Assembly: GCA_013426805.1 (NCBI GenBank)
Contig: JACDZG010000021.1
Span: 1 to 64,000, forward strand
DNA from: Chromatiaceae bacterium
Lineage (GTDB): Bacteria > Pseudomonadota > Gammaproteobacteria > Chromatiales > Chromatiaceae
Reading direction: 5' to 3'
DNA: 64,000 bases
A model generated the notes under the pieces. That model was not told where the DNA came from and ran no database searches. It saw only the letters and a list, made by a program, of their open reading frames with translations. The position numbers were made by a program, and so were the translations under genes. This document shows positions 34,711 through 43,162 of the stretch, one piece after another (the first letter of the stretch is position 1; every line of letters starts with the position of its first letter).

Positions 34711-35190
34711 TCAGATGTAGAGACAGATGTCGCTCTGGCCGGCAAATTCAAAAAAGGCCGCGGCCCCGGCGTACTCGATCCCGTCGATGAACTGGGTGGA
34801 GTCCATGTCGAACAGGTCCACGGTCATCTGGCAGGCGATCAGCTTGACCTCGGCCTCCTGGCAGAGTTCGCGCAGTTGTTCGATGCTGGCGACTCCCTTC
34901 TTCTTCATTTTGGCCTTCATCATGCTCGTCATGACGCCTTGCATGAACGGCAGGGCCGTGACGATGACCGGCATGAACTTCTCCATGCCGCCGGGCATGG
35001 GCATCCCGGGATTGCCCAAGGGCGTGACCTGCAGGTCCAGCTTCTTCTTGAGCAACTGCAGTCCGTAGAAGGTGAAAAAAATCTGCACCTCGTAGTCCAG
35101 CGCGGCGGCGGTCGAGGCCAGGATGAAAGGGGGATAGGCCCAATCGAGCGAGCCCTTGGTAGCGATGATGGCGAGCTTCTTCTGAGCCAT
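34711..35190 (-). CDS. dsrE2: DsrE2-like sulfur-relay protein
   Basis: A 159-aa DsrE/F-fold protein starting MAQKKLAIIATKGSLDWAYP, with EVQIFFTFYGLQLLKKK, a methionine- and glycine-rich loop (NPGMPMPGGMEKFMP) and the conserved cysteines in LRELCQEAEVKLIACQMTVD. In sulfur oxidizers DsrE2 is encoded with TusA and often a rhodanese and takes part in moving sulfane sulfur in the cytoplasm. Here tusA lies 139 bases upstream on the same strand. It is a marker of the dissimilatory sulfur-oxidation machinery although no dsr operon is in this window. Confidence 0.85.
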   Translation of the reverse strand: MAQKKLAIIATKGSLDWAYPPFILASTAAALDYEVQIFFTFYGLQLLKKKLDLQVTPLGNPGMPMPGGMEKFMPVIVTALPFMQGVMTSMMKAKMKKKGVASIEQLRELCQEAEVKLIACQMTVDLFDMDSTQFIDGIEYAGAAAFFEFAGQSDICLYI

Positions 35191-35329
35191 CGGTTCCTCC
35201 GGAAAATTGTTGTATGTTCAGTCGCTGACCGGAACATGGCCGCCGACTGGCGATGCTCAGCACGGCTTGATCGGAACTGCTGTCAAGACCGCGGCAAGCC
35301 GATGGTCATCATGGGCTGACTGGCGAGGC

Positions 35330-35557
35330 TCAGCACTTCTTGATCAGGAAGTGGAATTTGCCGCCTTCTTCCTTGGATTCGATCAGATCGTTGCCGGTCT
35401 GCTTGGCAAAGGCGTCGAAGTCCTTGACCGAGCCGGGATCCGTGGCGATGACGTGTAACACCTGACCCGGGGTCATCGCATTCAGGGTTTTCTTCGCGCG
35501 CAGGATGGGCAGGGGGCAGTTCAGACCGCTGGCGTCGAGTTCTTGATCATGGGCCAT
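35330..35557 (-). CDS. tusA: TusA sulfur-carrier protein
   Basis: A 75-aa protein MAHDQELDASGLNCPLPILR with the TusA active-site motif CPLPILRAKK; the cysteine carries persulfide. GGAGGTTCCCC just before the ATG is a strong ribosome binding site. In purple sulfur bacteria TusA accepts sulfur from rhodanese and passes it toward DsrEFH/DsrC. The gene precedes dsrE2; the rhodanese gene commonly found with them is missing here. Confidence 0.92.
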   Translation of the reverse strand: MAHDQELDASGLNCPLPILRAKKTLNAMTPGQVLHVIATDPGSVKDFDAFAKQTGNDLIESKEEGGKFHFLIKKC

Positions 35558-35735
35558 GGGGAACCTCCGCAGTTTCGCTGTTTTAGAATATGTGAAAACA
35601 CTAGAGCAGGTATTTTTAAGCGAAAGCTGGACAAAAGGCAAGGAAGAGGCGGCCGGACGGCCGCCGTTCGATGCCTTGGGGAGAGCGCCGACCTGGCGGC
35701 GCCGTCCCGCGGCGGCCATGCGCCGGGCTCACGCG

Positions 35736-35772
35736 AAAAAAAGCCCGCGCGGATCAAGGGGCCGCGCGGGCT
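35736..35772 (-). terminator. Terminator of the phaEC transcript
   Basis: Stem arms AGCCCGCGCGG (35742-35752) and CCGCGCGGGCT (35762-35772) are perfectly complementary, and a run of seven A on the plus strand just to the left reads as a T-run on the minus strand. It lies 18 bases after the phaC stop, so it is a classic intrinsic terminator for phaE-phaC. Confidence 0.9.
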
Positions 35773-35789
35773 GGTCAGTCACTGACCGA

Positions 35790-36863
35790 TCAGGCCGCTG
35801 AGCGCTCGTTGAGCCACTTGCCGATGGAGGGGGTGACCTCCTTCTGGGCCTTGCCGCTGACGTAGATACCGATGTGCCCGCCGGGGAAGGCGAGTTCGGA
35901 ATAGTCACTGCTCGAGGTCAGCGTTTTGAGGGCGCGCGAGGCATCCGGCGGAACCAGATGGTCTTGCAGGGCGTAGATGTTGAGGATCGGGCAGGTCAAC
36001 TCCTTGAGGTTCACCTCGCGGTCGCCCAGGACCACGCCGCCGTTGATGAAGCCGTTCTTCTGGAAGAAATCCTTGGCAAATTGCCGGAAGGTCTCGCCCG
36101 CCTGGTCGGGGCTGTCGAAGATCCATTTCTCCATCCGCAGGAAGTTCTTGACCTTGTCCGGGTCGTCCAGCAGATCGACCATGTTGACGTATTTCTGCCC
36201 GGTGAGGCTGAACGGTTTCAGGGACAGGAAGGTCCAGTTGAGCAACTCGCCGGGGACGTTACCCATGGTATCCACGGCCAGATCGATATCCATGGCGCGC
36301 GTCCAACTGGCAAGCAGGTTGCCCGGGGCCTCGAAATCGACCGGGGTCACCATGGTCACCAGATTCTTGACCTTCTCCTGATGCATGGAGGTGTACATCA
36401 GGCTGAAGGCGCCGCCCTGGCAGATACCCAGGATGTTGATTGCGTCGAGCCCATGGGACTCGCGGATGAAGTCGACGCAGTTGTCGATGTAGCCGTTGAT
36501 ATAGTCGTCCAGGGTCAAGGACCGATCGGCCCCGTCCGGATAGCCCCAGTCGATCAGATAGACATCCTGGCCGGTGGCCAGCAGGCCCTTGATGGTCGAG
36601 CGATCCTCCTGGATGTCGGCCATGTAGGGCCGGTTGACCAGGGCGTAGACGATCAGGAGCGGCACCGGCTTGGGTGTGATGCCCGCGGGGGTGTCGTAGC
36701 GATACAGCACCAGCTTGTCTTCCTTGTAGACTGGGTGCTTGGGGCTGACGCCCGTGTCGATCTTGTCCGCGTTCAGCAGGTTCTCCATGCCCTGGCCAAG
36801 CTTGCGGGTGTAGTCCAGCATTTCTTCGGCCAGTTTGTCCGGCCGGATATCGATTGGAATCAC
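35790..36863 (-). CDS. phaC: Class III PHA synthase catalytic subunit PhaC
   Basis: A 357-aa alpha/beta-hydrolase-fold polymerase. The lipase-like box GICQGGAF holds the catalytic cysteine; ALQDHLVPPDASRA supplies the aspartate and FPGGHIGIYVSGKAQKE the histidine. Length and sequence closely follow the short PhaC of Allochromatium, which works only together with PhaE to polymerise 3-hydroxybutyryl-CoA. GTG at 36863 is chosen since it begins IPIDIRPDKL, as in relatives, with GAGGAG ahead of it; the longer frame to 36932 is rejected. It lies downstream of phaE in one operon. Confidence 0.95.
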   Translation of the reverse strand: MIPIDIRPDKLAEEMLDYTRKLGQGMENLLNADKIDTGVSPKHPVYKEDKLVLYRYDTPAGITPKPVPLLIVYALVNRPYMADIQEDRSTIKGLLATGQDVYLIDWGYPDGADRSLTLDDYINGYIDNCVDFIRESHGLDAINILGICQGGAFSLMYTSMHQEKVKNLVTMVTPVDFEAPGNLLASWTRAMDIDLAVDTMGNVPGELLNWTFLSLKPFSLTGQKYVNMVDLLDDPDKVKNFLRMEKWIFDSPDQAGETFRQFAKDFFQKNGFINGGVVLGDREVNLKELTCPILNIYALQDHLVPPDASRALKTLTSSSDYSELAFPGGHIGIYVSGKAQKEVTPSIGKWLNERSAA

Positions 36864-36935
36864 TTGGTTCTCTCCTCGTTTGATGGGTTCTGCCCGAGGC
36901 CCCCGGTGCGGCTGGGGACTGGAATTCGGCATGCG

Positions 36936-38009
36936 CTACTTGGTGGCGGGCTTGGCCGCGACGGGCTTGGCTGCCATGCTCTTCTTGCTGTCCGGCCCTT
37001 CGATGAGCGCCGTGCGCAGCCCGCTGGTCAAGCTCTTGGGCGCTTCGCCGCCGAGCAGTGTCTGGACCTGTTGCTGCAGGGCGTGCAGGTCACGGCGCAT
37101 CCGCTTGTTCTCGCGGCGGGTCTCCTGGAGGCGGTCCTGCAGCGTCCGGATCTCGGTGCGCGTGGGCATGTTCATGGCGCCCAGGTTCTCGTCGACCATG
37201 ACGGCCATGCGGTGCTTCAACGCCATCTGGGTGTTGACGAGCTTGCCGTGCAGCTCGGCGTAGTGCGGTGTGCTCACCTCTTCCGCGTAGACGGCCTCGC
37301 AGCAGCCGACCCAGTTGTCATAGATGGCGCGGGCCGAGTCGATGGTCTTCCCGCTTTGGATCAGGTCCTGCATGTAGCTGCGCATGCGCTCCACCGCTTT
37401 CAACCCGAGCTTGGAGTTGAAGGCCAGATAGTCCTGAAGGGCTTTCTGATAGTCGATGGAACAGCGCATCAGCGCCTGGTATTGGGCCTGTTCCTCGCGG
37501 TGGTAGCCGAGTCCGGGGGCCGACAGGAGTCGATCCACGCTCCCCTGCATGTCCCCGTGAGGCATGTTGCGCAGGAAATCACCGGGCACCGGCGACATGG
37601 AGGAGACCATGCGCTGCCAGTTGTCATACGGCAGTTCCCAGAAGGCCATCAGGCGATGCAGGGTGTTGCCGCCATCGTCCACCGAGCCGCGGAAGCCTTG
37701 CTGCATGTCTTCCAGGGTCTTGGTGAAAGCGGACCAGCCGTCGACGCCCCCGTTGGCGCCCGGCAGGAAGGTCTCGGCCATTTTGAAAAAGGCCTTGCCC
37801 TGATCCATCATCCGCTCCATGAACTGCTTGGACGCGTCCGGGGCGGCCGGCGAGAGCGCCTTCCACCAGTGATCCAGGGCCGCCTCCCAGGGGGCGGTCG
37901 GGCTTCCGCCCGCGACGCCCATGGCCTTGCGGCTCATCGCCATCCAGTTTTCCCAGTACTTGCGCTGGGTCTCCATCCAATCGTTGGAAAAAAAGCTATC
38001 GTTGTTCAC
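36936..38009 (-). CDS. phaE: Class III PHA synthase subunit PhaE
   Basis: A 357-aa protein beginning with GTG at 38009 (NNDSFFSNDWMETQRKYWEN) with a very good GAGGAGG ribosome binding site. Landmarks shared with known PhaE include GKTIDSARAIYDNWVGCCE and MPTRTEIRTLQDRLQETRRE, and the C-terminus is a lysine/alanine-rich tail. PhaE activates PhaC at the granule surface. The phaEC order on the minus strand, divergent from phaA, is as in other Chromatiaceae. Confidence 0.92.
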   Translation of the reverse strand: MNNDSFFSNDWMETQRKYWENWMAMSRKAMGVAGGSPTAPWEAALDHWWKALSPAAPDASKQFMERMMDQGKAFFKMAETFLPGANGGVDGWSAFTKTLEDMQQGFRGSVDDGGNTLHRLMAFWELPYDNWQRMVSSMSPVPGDFLRNMPHGDMQGSVDRLLSAPGLGYHREEQAQYQALMRCSIDYQKALQDYLAFNSKLGLKAVERMRSYMQDLIQSGKTIDSARAIYDNWVGCCEAVYAEEVSTPHYAELHGKLVNTQMALKHRMAVMVDENLGAMNMPTRTEIRTLQDRLQETRRENKRMRRDLHALQQQVQTLLGGEAPKSLTSGLRTALIEGPDSKKSMAAKPVAAKPATK

Positions 38010-38056
38010 GTTGTAACCTCCTCTTGGTGTAAGTTCCGGAACGCTAACACGGAAAT

Positions 38057-38072
38057 TTGTGCACTGCAACAA
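38057..38072. promoter_or_regulatory. Probable PhaR operator between phaE and phaA
   Basis: TTGTGCACTGCAACAA, an imperfect palindrome, lies 47 bases before phaE within the phaE/phaA divergent region. The identical 16 bases occur before the phasin gene at 40112-40127. PhaR of Paracoccus and Rhodobacter is known to bind TGC/GCA-rich palindromes (CTGCN3GCAG), so a PhaR operator is likely by inference. Confidence 0.7.
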
Positions 38073-38253
38073 TCTCCGCTATGATGCACGACTAGGAGGA
38101 CTCAAGGGGCATTCGAACCCCATCATAGACCGTCATAGACCGCTTCGCCGCAGCCTTGACCGTCGGCGGGTGCACGGGCGCGCGTCGCCCCCTCGTGTGG
38201 TCCTCCGCAGTCAGGCCATACCATTCTAACCAGCCACAGGGCAGACCACATCC

Positions 38254-39438
38254 ATGAGCGAGAACATCGTCATCGTCGCGGCGGCACGGACCGCGGTCGG
38301 CAGCTTCGGCGGCAGCCTTTCCACCCTCACGGCGAGCGAGCTTGGCGCAACCGTACTCAAGGCCTTGCTGGACCAAACCGGTGTTGCCCCGGACCAAGTC
38401 GATGAAGTCATCCTGGGTCAGGTGCTGACCGCGGGAGTCGGTCAGAACCCGGCGCGCCAGACCGCCATCAAGGCCGGCCTGCCCCATCAGGTCCCGGCTA
38501 TGACCATCAACAAGGTTTGCGGCAGCGGGTTGAAGGCGGTGCAGCTGGCGATGCAGGCGATTGCCTGCGGGGACGCGCAGATCGTGATTGCCGGCGGCCA
38601 GGAGAGCATGAGCCAGTCGGCGCACATTCTGCCACGCTCCCGCGAGGGGCAGCGGATGGGCGACTGGAAGATGGTGGACACCATGATCGTTGATGGGTTG
38701 TGGGACGCCTTCAACCAGATTCACATGGGCGTCACCGCCGAGAACATCGCCAAGAAATATGCGTTCAGCCGCGAGGCCCAGGACGCCTTTGCCGCCGGCT
38801 CGCAGCAGAAGGCCGAGGCCGCGATCAAGGCCGGCCGCTTCGTCGATGAGATCGTCCCGGTCAGTATCCCGCAGCGCAAGGGGGAGCCGCTGGTCGTCGC
38901 TCAGGACGAATTTCCGCGTCCCGGCACCACCGCCGAGTCCCTCGCCAAGCTCAAACCGGCCTTCGACAAGACGGGTACCGTGACCGCGGGTAACGCCTCC
39001 GGCATCAACGACGGTGCGGCCATGGTCATGGTCATGACCGCGTCCAAGGCCAAGGAACTGGGTCTCAAGCCGCTGGCGCGCCTGGTCGCCTTCGCCTCCG
39101 CCGGCGTGGACCCGGCGATCATGGGCACCGGCCCGATCCCCGCCACCACCAAATGTCTGGCGAAGGCTGGATGGGCGCCCGTTGACCTGGACCTGGTCGA
39201 AGCCAACGAGGCGTTCGCCGCCCAGGCGATGTCGGTGAATCAGGAGATCGGCTGGGACCTGAGCAAGGTGAACGTGAATGGTGGTGCCATTTCCCTGGGT
39301 CACCCGATCGGCGCTTCCGGCGCGCGAGTACTGGTGACCTTGCTGCATGAGATGCAGAAGCGCGACGCTAAGAAGGGCCTGGCGACCCTGTGTATCGGCG
39401 GCGGTCAAGGTGTCGCGCTGGCGGTTGAGCGCGACTAG
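38254..39438 (+). CDS. phaA: Acetyl-CoA acetyltransferase (beta-ketothiolase)
   Basis: A 394-aa thiolase. [15 protein letters not shown] holds the nucleophilic cysteine, [13 protein letters not shown] the histidine and [13 protein letters not shown] the second cysteine. It condenses two acetyl-CoA to acetoacetyl-CoA, the first step of polyhydroxybutyrate synthesis. It lies divergent from phaEC and upstream of phaR, phaP and phaB. Full family length and an intact active site. Confidence 0.95.
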   Translation: MSENIVIVAAARTAVGSFGGSLSTLTASELGATVLKALLDQTGVAPDQVDEVILGQVLTAGVGQNPARQTAIKAGLPHQVPAMTINKVCGSGLKAVQLAMQAIACGDAQIVIAGGQESMSQSAHILPRSREGQRMGDWKMVDTMIVDGLWDAFNQIHMGVTAENIAKKYAFSREAQDAFAAGSQQKAEAAIKAGRFVDEIVPVSIPQRKGEPLVVAQDEFPRPGTTAESLAKLKPAFDKTGTVTAGNASGINDGAAMVMVMTASKAKELGLKPLARLVAFASAGVDPAIMGTGPIPATTKCLAKAGWAPVDLDLVEANEAFAAQAMSVNQEIGWDLSKVNVNGGAISLGHPIGASGARVLVTLLHEMQKRDAKKGLATLCIGGGQGVALAVERD

Positions 39439-39450
39439 CACTTGGGCCGA

Positions 39451-39483
39451 CCCTGGCCGCTGTGCTACCCGCGGCGGCCAGGG
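39451..39483 (+). terminator. Hairpin after phaA
   Basis: Perfect 10-bp stem CCCTGGCCGC (39451-39460) and GCGGCCAGGG (39474-39483), 12 bases after the phaA stop. No T-run follows, so it may only slow or stabilise the transcript before phaR. Confidence 0.55.
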
Positions 39484-39597
39484 AATGCCGGGTAACTGCG
39501 CAAGCGAGTTGGGACTGACCCGGTGGTCCGAGTTAGGATGCCCCGGTGCCGTACTGCGGTACACTTGGGCCCGCAATCATCCACTCAGGCAAATGCA

Positions 39598-40062
39598 ATG
39601 AGTCGCGAGCGCATCATCAAGAAGTATCCCAACCGGCGTCTGTACGATACGGAACTCAGTCACTACATTACCTTAGCGGACGTGCGTGCCTTGGTCATGG
39701 ATTCCGCCGAGTTCCGGGTGGTGGATGCAGCCAACGACAGCGACATCACCCGCGCGATCCTGCTGCAGATCATGCTGGAGGAGGAGAGCGGCGGCGAACC
39801 GCTGTTCAGCGCCAACATGCTGTCGCAGATCATCCGTTTTTACGGCGGCACGGTCCAGGGACTGTTCGCCCGTTATCTGGAAAGTTCACTGGACCTGTTC
39901 GCCAAGCAGCAGAAGCAGTTGACCGAGGCGTGGGGCGACAGCCCCTTCGATGCGGTGACCCGCGTCACCAAGCGCAACATGGATCTCTGGTCGAACCTCC
40001 AGGACGAGTTCATGCGTGCGGCCGGTTTCCCGCTGGGTCAGGAACGTAAGAAAAAAGGTTAA
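39598..40062 (+). CDS. phaR: PHA synthesis repressor PhaR
   Basis: A 154-aa regulator starting MSRERIIKKYPNRRLYDTEL, the diagnostic N-terminal DNA-binding domain of PhaR, followed by the PHB-accumulation region (RYLESSLDLFAKQQKQ). PhaR represses phasin and its own genes and is released by binding nascent PHB granules. ATG at 39598 fits all relatives; the longer frame to 39523 is rejected. The TGC/GCA palindromes before phaP and phaE are its likely targets. Confidence 0.93.
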   Translation: MSRERIIKKYPNRRLYDTELSHYITLADVRALVMDSAEFRVVDAANDSDITRAILLQIMLEEESGGEPLFSANMLSQIIRFYGGTVQGLFARYLESSLDLFAKQQKQLTEAWGDSPFDAVTRVTKRNMDLWSNLQDEFMRAAGFPLGQERKKKG

Positions 40063-40111
40063 TTCGAAATATTGCGAAACTCTTCCTTGACAGGTGCGGA
40101 TCTTACGGCTA

Positions 40112-40141
40112 TTGTGCACTGCAACAAATGCTGCATTGCAG
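40112..40141. promoter_or_regulatory. Probable double PhaR operator before phaP
   Basis: Two adjacent elements: TTGTGCACTGCAACAA (40112-40127), identical to the copy before phaE, and CTGCATTGCAG (40131-40141), an exact CTGCN3GCAG palindrome as described for PhaR binding in alphaproteobacteria. They end 20 bases before the phasin ATG, a position suited to repression. Confidence 0.78.
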
Positions 40142-40160
40142 CAAAATGTCGGAGACTGAA

Positions 40161-40526
40161 ATGACCTCTGCAGAAACACTGAAGACCGTTAACGAGATCA
40201 CCAACAAGGGCGTGGCGCAGATGACCAGCCTGGGCGAGATCAACCTGCGCTACTTCGAGCGTCTGGCTGCGCGTCAGATCGATGCGCTCAATCTGTCCGT
40301 CGAGCACGGCAACCGGCTGGTGAAGCTGGCCTCCGAGTCCGCGGACTTCAGCACGTTCGTGAAGGGCCAGGTGGCGGTCGCCAAGGAGCTGAGCGAGCGC
40401 GTAGTGAACGAATCCAAGGCCAACATGGTGCTTGCCGATCAGGCCCGCGACGACTATCGTGCCTGGTTCGAGAAGAACATGGCCGCCGTCAGCGCGGATC
40501 TGCGTAAGGGTGTCGTCGCCGCCTGA
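40161..40526 (+). CDS. phaP: Phasin (PHA granule surface protein)
   Basis: A 121-aa all-helical amphipathic protein: LGEINLRYFERLAARQIDAL, VKLASESADFSTFVKGQVAV. This is the Phasin_2-type pattern. Phasins coat PHB granules and control their number. ATG at 40161 is chosen because GGAG lies 10 bases upstream; two earlier in-frame ATGs overlap the CTGCATTGCAG operator. It sits between phaR and phaB. Confidence 0.88.
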   Translation: MTSAETLKTVNEITNKGVAQMTSLGEINLRYFERLAARQIDALNLSVEHGNRLVKLASESADFSTFVKGQVAVAKELSERVVNESKANMVLADQARDDYRAWFEKNMAAVSADLRKGVVAA

Positions 40527-40566
40527 GTTCTGGTGATAACATCCGTGCAGTCCACGGAGGGACTGT

Positions 40567-40610
40567 CATTTTCAACGCCTGACCCGCGCGCGGGGCAGGC
40601 GTTGAAAATG
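40567..40610 (+). terminator. Long hairpin between phaP and phaB
   Basis: A perfect 15-bp stem CATTTTCAACGCCTG (40567-40581) with CAGGCGTTGAAAATG (40596-40610). No T-run follows. It may partly terminate or stabilise the abundant phasin message so that phaP is expressed more than phaB. Confidence 0.65.
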
Positions 40611-40693
40611 GGGAAAAGGTAACCCCAACTCGTCGTCCGATCCACGGACGGCTTGATGATCTTCAAAAACCAAAGACCTGGAGGAGAGAGATA

Positions 40694-41434
40694 ATGGCAC
40701 GTATTGCACTGGTCACCGGCGGTATTGGCGGCATCGGTTCCGAGATCTGCACGCGTCTGGCGACCGACGGCGCGACCGTGATTGCCAACCATATCCCGCA
40801 GGAGACTGCTCAGGCTGAAGCCTGGAAGGCGGAGCGCATTGCCGCTGGTCTGAATGTCGACATCGCCGTCGGTGACGTATCGTCGTTTGACGATTGTGCT
40901 CGCATGGTCGCCGAGATCACGGCCAAGCACGGCCCGATCGACATCCTGGTGAACTGCGCCGGCATCACTAAGGATGGAACCTTCAAGAAGATGGTGCCGG
41001 CCCAGTGGAACGCTGTCATCGGCGTCAACCTGAACAGCGTCTTCAACGTGACCCGTCAGGTATGGGAAGGGATGTTGGATCGTGGCTTTGGTCGCATTGT
41101 CAACATTTCGTCGGTTAATGGTCAGCGCGGACAGTTCGGTCAGACCAACTATTCGGCGGCCAAGGCCGGCATGCACGGGTTTACCATGGCGTTGGCGCAA
41201 GAGGGTGCTGCAAAGGGTATCACTGTCAACACTTTGTCTCCTGGTTATGTCGATACTCCGATGACCTTGGCGATGGATGAGAAGGTCCGTAACTCGATCA
41301 TCAGCGGAATCCCGATGCGTCGCATGGCCCAGCCGGCCGAGATCGCCTCCGCGGTGGCCTTCTTGGTGTCTGACGCGAACGGTTATGTCACGGGTTCTAA
41401 TCTTCAGGTGAACGGCGGCCTGTTCATGCACTGA
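40694..41434 (+). CDS. phaB: NADPH/NADH-dependent acetoacetyl-CoA reductase
   Basis: A 246-aa short-chain dehydrogenase. The cofactor loop is VTGGIGGIGSEICTRL, followed by NCAGITKDGTFKKM, the catalytic serine in NISSVNGQRGQFGQ and YSAAKAG. It makes (R)-3-hydroxybutyryl-CoA from acetoacetyl-CoA. GGAGGAGAGAG is a strong ribosome binding site. Codon use in its second half is slightly less G+C-rich than its neighbours. Confidence 0.94.
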   Translation: MARIALVTGGIGGIGSEICTRLATDGATVIANHIPQETAQAEAWKAERIAAGLNVDIAVGDVSSFDDCARMVAEITAKHGPIDILVNCAGITKDGTFKKMVPAQWNAVIGVNLNSVFNVTRQVWEGMLDRGFGRIVNISSVNGQRGQFGQTNYSAAKAGMHGFTMALAQEGAAKGITVNTLSPGYVDTPMTLAMDEKVRNSIISGIPMRRMAQPAEIASAVAFLVSDANGYVTGSNLQVNGGLFMH

Positions 41435-41532
41435 TTGGTTGCGCGAACTGAGGGGAGCGGCAAAGAACAACACGAACGCCGCCCCAGGAACTCAACCGAG
41501 TCCTCCTCGTCTCTCTCAAAATGAGACGTTCC

Positions 41533-41559
41533 AGCCCGGCACCCTGCCGGGCTTTTTTT
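41533..41559 (+). terminator. Intrinsic terminator after phaB
   Basis: Stem AGCCCGGC / GCCGGGCT with a 5-base loop followed directly by TTTTTTT. A textbook terminator closing the phaR-phaP-phaB block. Confidence 0.93.
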
Positions 41560-41654
41560 GCCCAGGAAAATCGACAGCGACAAGGGTGCGAAAGGCGTTC
41601 CTCAAGGAACTGATTTAACTTGTCATTGAGCCGTTGTCAGGGCGGCACGGGGAA

Positions 41655-42302
41655 CTAGAATACCGGAAAAACATCCGGCCAGGGATTGGCTGGACGCGCG
41701 GCTCCCTTGCCTTTCACCAGGATGCGATCACCAACTTTCATCCGGCTGAACAGGAACTTCGCGTCCTCGTAATGCAGGCGCACGCAGCCATGGGAGTCGG
41801 GATGACCAGGCACCCAGCCCTCGTGGACGAAATAGGGTCCGGAGAACTGTAGCGAGTAAGGCATTGGTGTGTTCTCGTCGAAATAATTCGTATATTTCCC
41901 GGAGCGTTTGTTGATGTCTTTGCTGAGGACGCGAAAGTCCCCCGTGGGCGTCGGGTGCTCCGGGGTCCCCGTGGATACCCGCCCACTGGCGACGATCAGG
42001 TCATCTTCGACATAGTCGAATGACTGCGAGCCCAGATAGATGGTGAGCGCCCGCTGTTGGCCGGGGGGTAACCGGTAACGCAGATCCTTTTCCGGTGTCA
42101 CCGCGGGTTTGCCCGTATCAACCCGGTTGTCTGCTCTGTTATCCGTGGTCGCGGCCGTGCTGTCCGCCGCCTGGGGTTCTGCGTCGGTCCGCTCGGGAGC
42201 CAGCCCATCGGGCGTGCTCGTAGGTTGATGGCCGCAGCCGGCGCTGATCAGTGCGCCCGCCAACAGGACCAGTGGCGGGATAAAGCGTTGTGGGTTGTGC
42301 AT
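41655..42302 (-). CDS. L,D-transpeptidase (YkuD-type) lipoprotein
   Basis: A 215-aa envelope enzyme. The N-terminus has a lipobox (LLAGALISAGC), then a threonine/aspartate-rich linker, and a YkuD catalytic domain with HPDSHGCVRLHYEDAKFLF (catalytic His and Cys). Such enzymes crosslink peptidoglycan or attach lipoproteins to it. Start at 42302 gives a correct lipoprotein signal. It lies 54 bases downstream of the DUF302 gene on the same strand. Confidence 0.9.
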   Translation of the reverse strand: MHNPQRFIPPLVLLAGALISAGCGHQPTSTPDGLAPERTDAEPQAADSTAATTDNRADNRVDTGKPAVTPEKDLRYRLPPGQQRALTIYLGSQSFDYVEDDLIVASGRVSTGTPEHPTPTGDFRVLSKDINKRSGKYTNYFDENTPMPYSLQFSGPYFVHEGWVPGHPDSHGCVRLHYEDAKFLFSRMKVGDRILVKGKGAARPANPWPDVFPVF

Positions 42303-42356
42303 CGGAAATTTCTCAGGTGTCCGTCCGCGCGGCACTAGCCGAGCGCGATGCAGATA

Positions 42357-42935
42357 TCAGAATTCGCCGGCCGCTGCTCCCTCCATGATGTCACGGATGG
42401 TATCGCGTACCCGCATGGCCGACGCCTTGAGGTCGGCGGGCAACTGGGTGCCGCCGTAGATCATCAGGTCAAGATTCATGCTGTAAAGCCACAGTTGTCC
42501 TTCCTTGTCCTCGACCAGGGCGATGCGGCAGGGCATGAAGCCGCTGTATTGATCCCGGTACTCCAGCATCTGCTTGCCGACCTGGGCGTCGCAGAACGAC
42601 AGAAAGTTGACGTAGCGGTACTTCTCGCCGGTAATCGCCTCGATCTGCTTATAAAATGGTGACTCGCCAACGAACAAAAAGTTGCGGGCGGAGGCGATGC
42701 TGTTCATGGCCTCGATCACGTCATCGGGACTTAGCCCTTCTTTAACCGGAATCGCCCACATCATCGCCACGCCCGGGTCCCCGGTCGCCAGCAGTCGCTG
42801 GGCAAAGTCTCCATAGGTTCCGGCGAATCCAGGGTCGAAGGAAGCCAGTCGCTGACCGTAACCAAGCGCGACGGCACCGACCGCGAGCACGGTAGCGAGG
42901 CCGATGATGGCCAGTAGGTTTCTGATGAATTTCAT
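42357..42935 (-). CDS. DUF302-family exported or anchored protein
   Basis: A 192-aa protein with an N-terminal hydrophobic helix (LLAIIGLATVLAVGAVALGY) and a DUF302 domain (KYRYVNFLSFCDAQVGKQML, FMPCRIALVED). DUF302 proteins are common in sulfur oxidizers and may bind small ligands; the function is not known. Start at 42935 is preferred to the frame opening at 42989 because it begins MKFIRN directly before the hydrophobic helix. Confidence 0.82.
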   Translation of the reverse strand: MKFIRNLLAIIGLATVLAVGAVALGYGQRLASFDPGFAGTYGDFAQRLLATGDPGVAMMWAIPVKEGLSPDDVIEAMNSIASARNFLFVGESPFYKQIEAITGEKYRYVNFLSFCDAQVGKQMLEYRDQYSGFMPCRIALVEDKEGQLWLYSMNLDLMIYGGTQLPADLKASAMRVRDTIRDIMEGAAAGEF

Positions 42936-43162
42936 GTTTGTGTCTTGTGTAAGGCGGTTTGTTAACGAGTCAAGCACAAGTGAAAACACTCGTTGTCGTT
43001 GTTTAGCTGATTTCCGACTCGTTATTGGGGACCCTCGCCGAGCCCTGCGACGGCTCGACAGACCCGCTCCGGACGAAGGGCGGGATCGGCAGCGAGCCCG
43101 CCCTGGTCGTGGGCAAGGGTGATCTTGCCACCCGGTGCGGGTCGATTACCAGTGCCTCCGTC

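Noticed and set aside
35874-38084. 736-aa open frame on the plus strand across phaC-phaE
   Set aside because: It is antisense to two certain genes; high G+C leaves long open shadow frames. No domain pattern.
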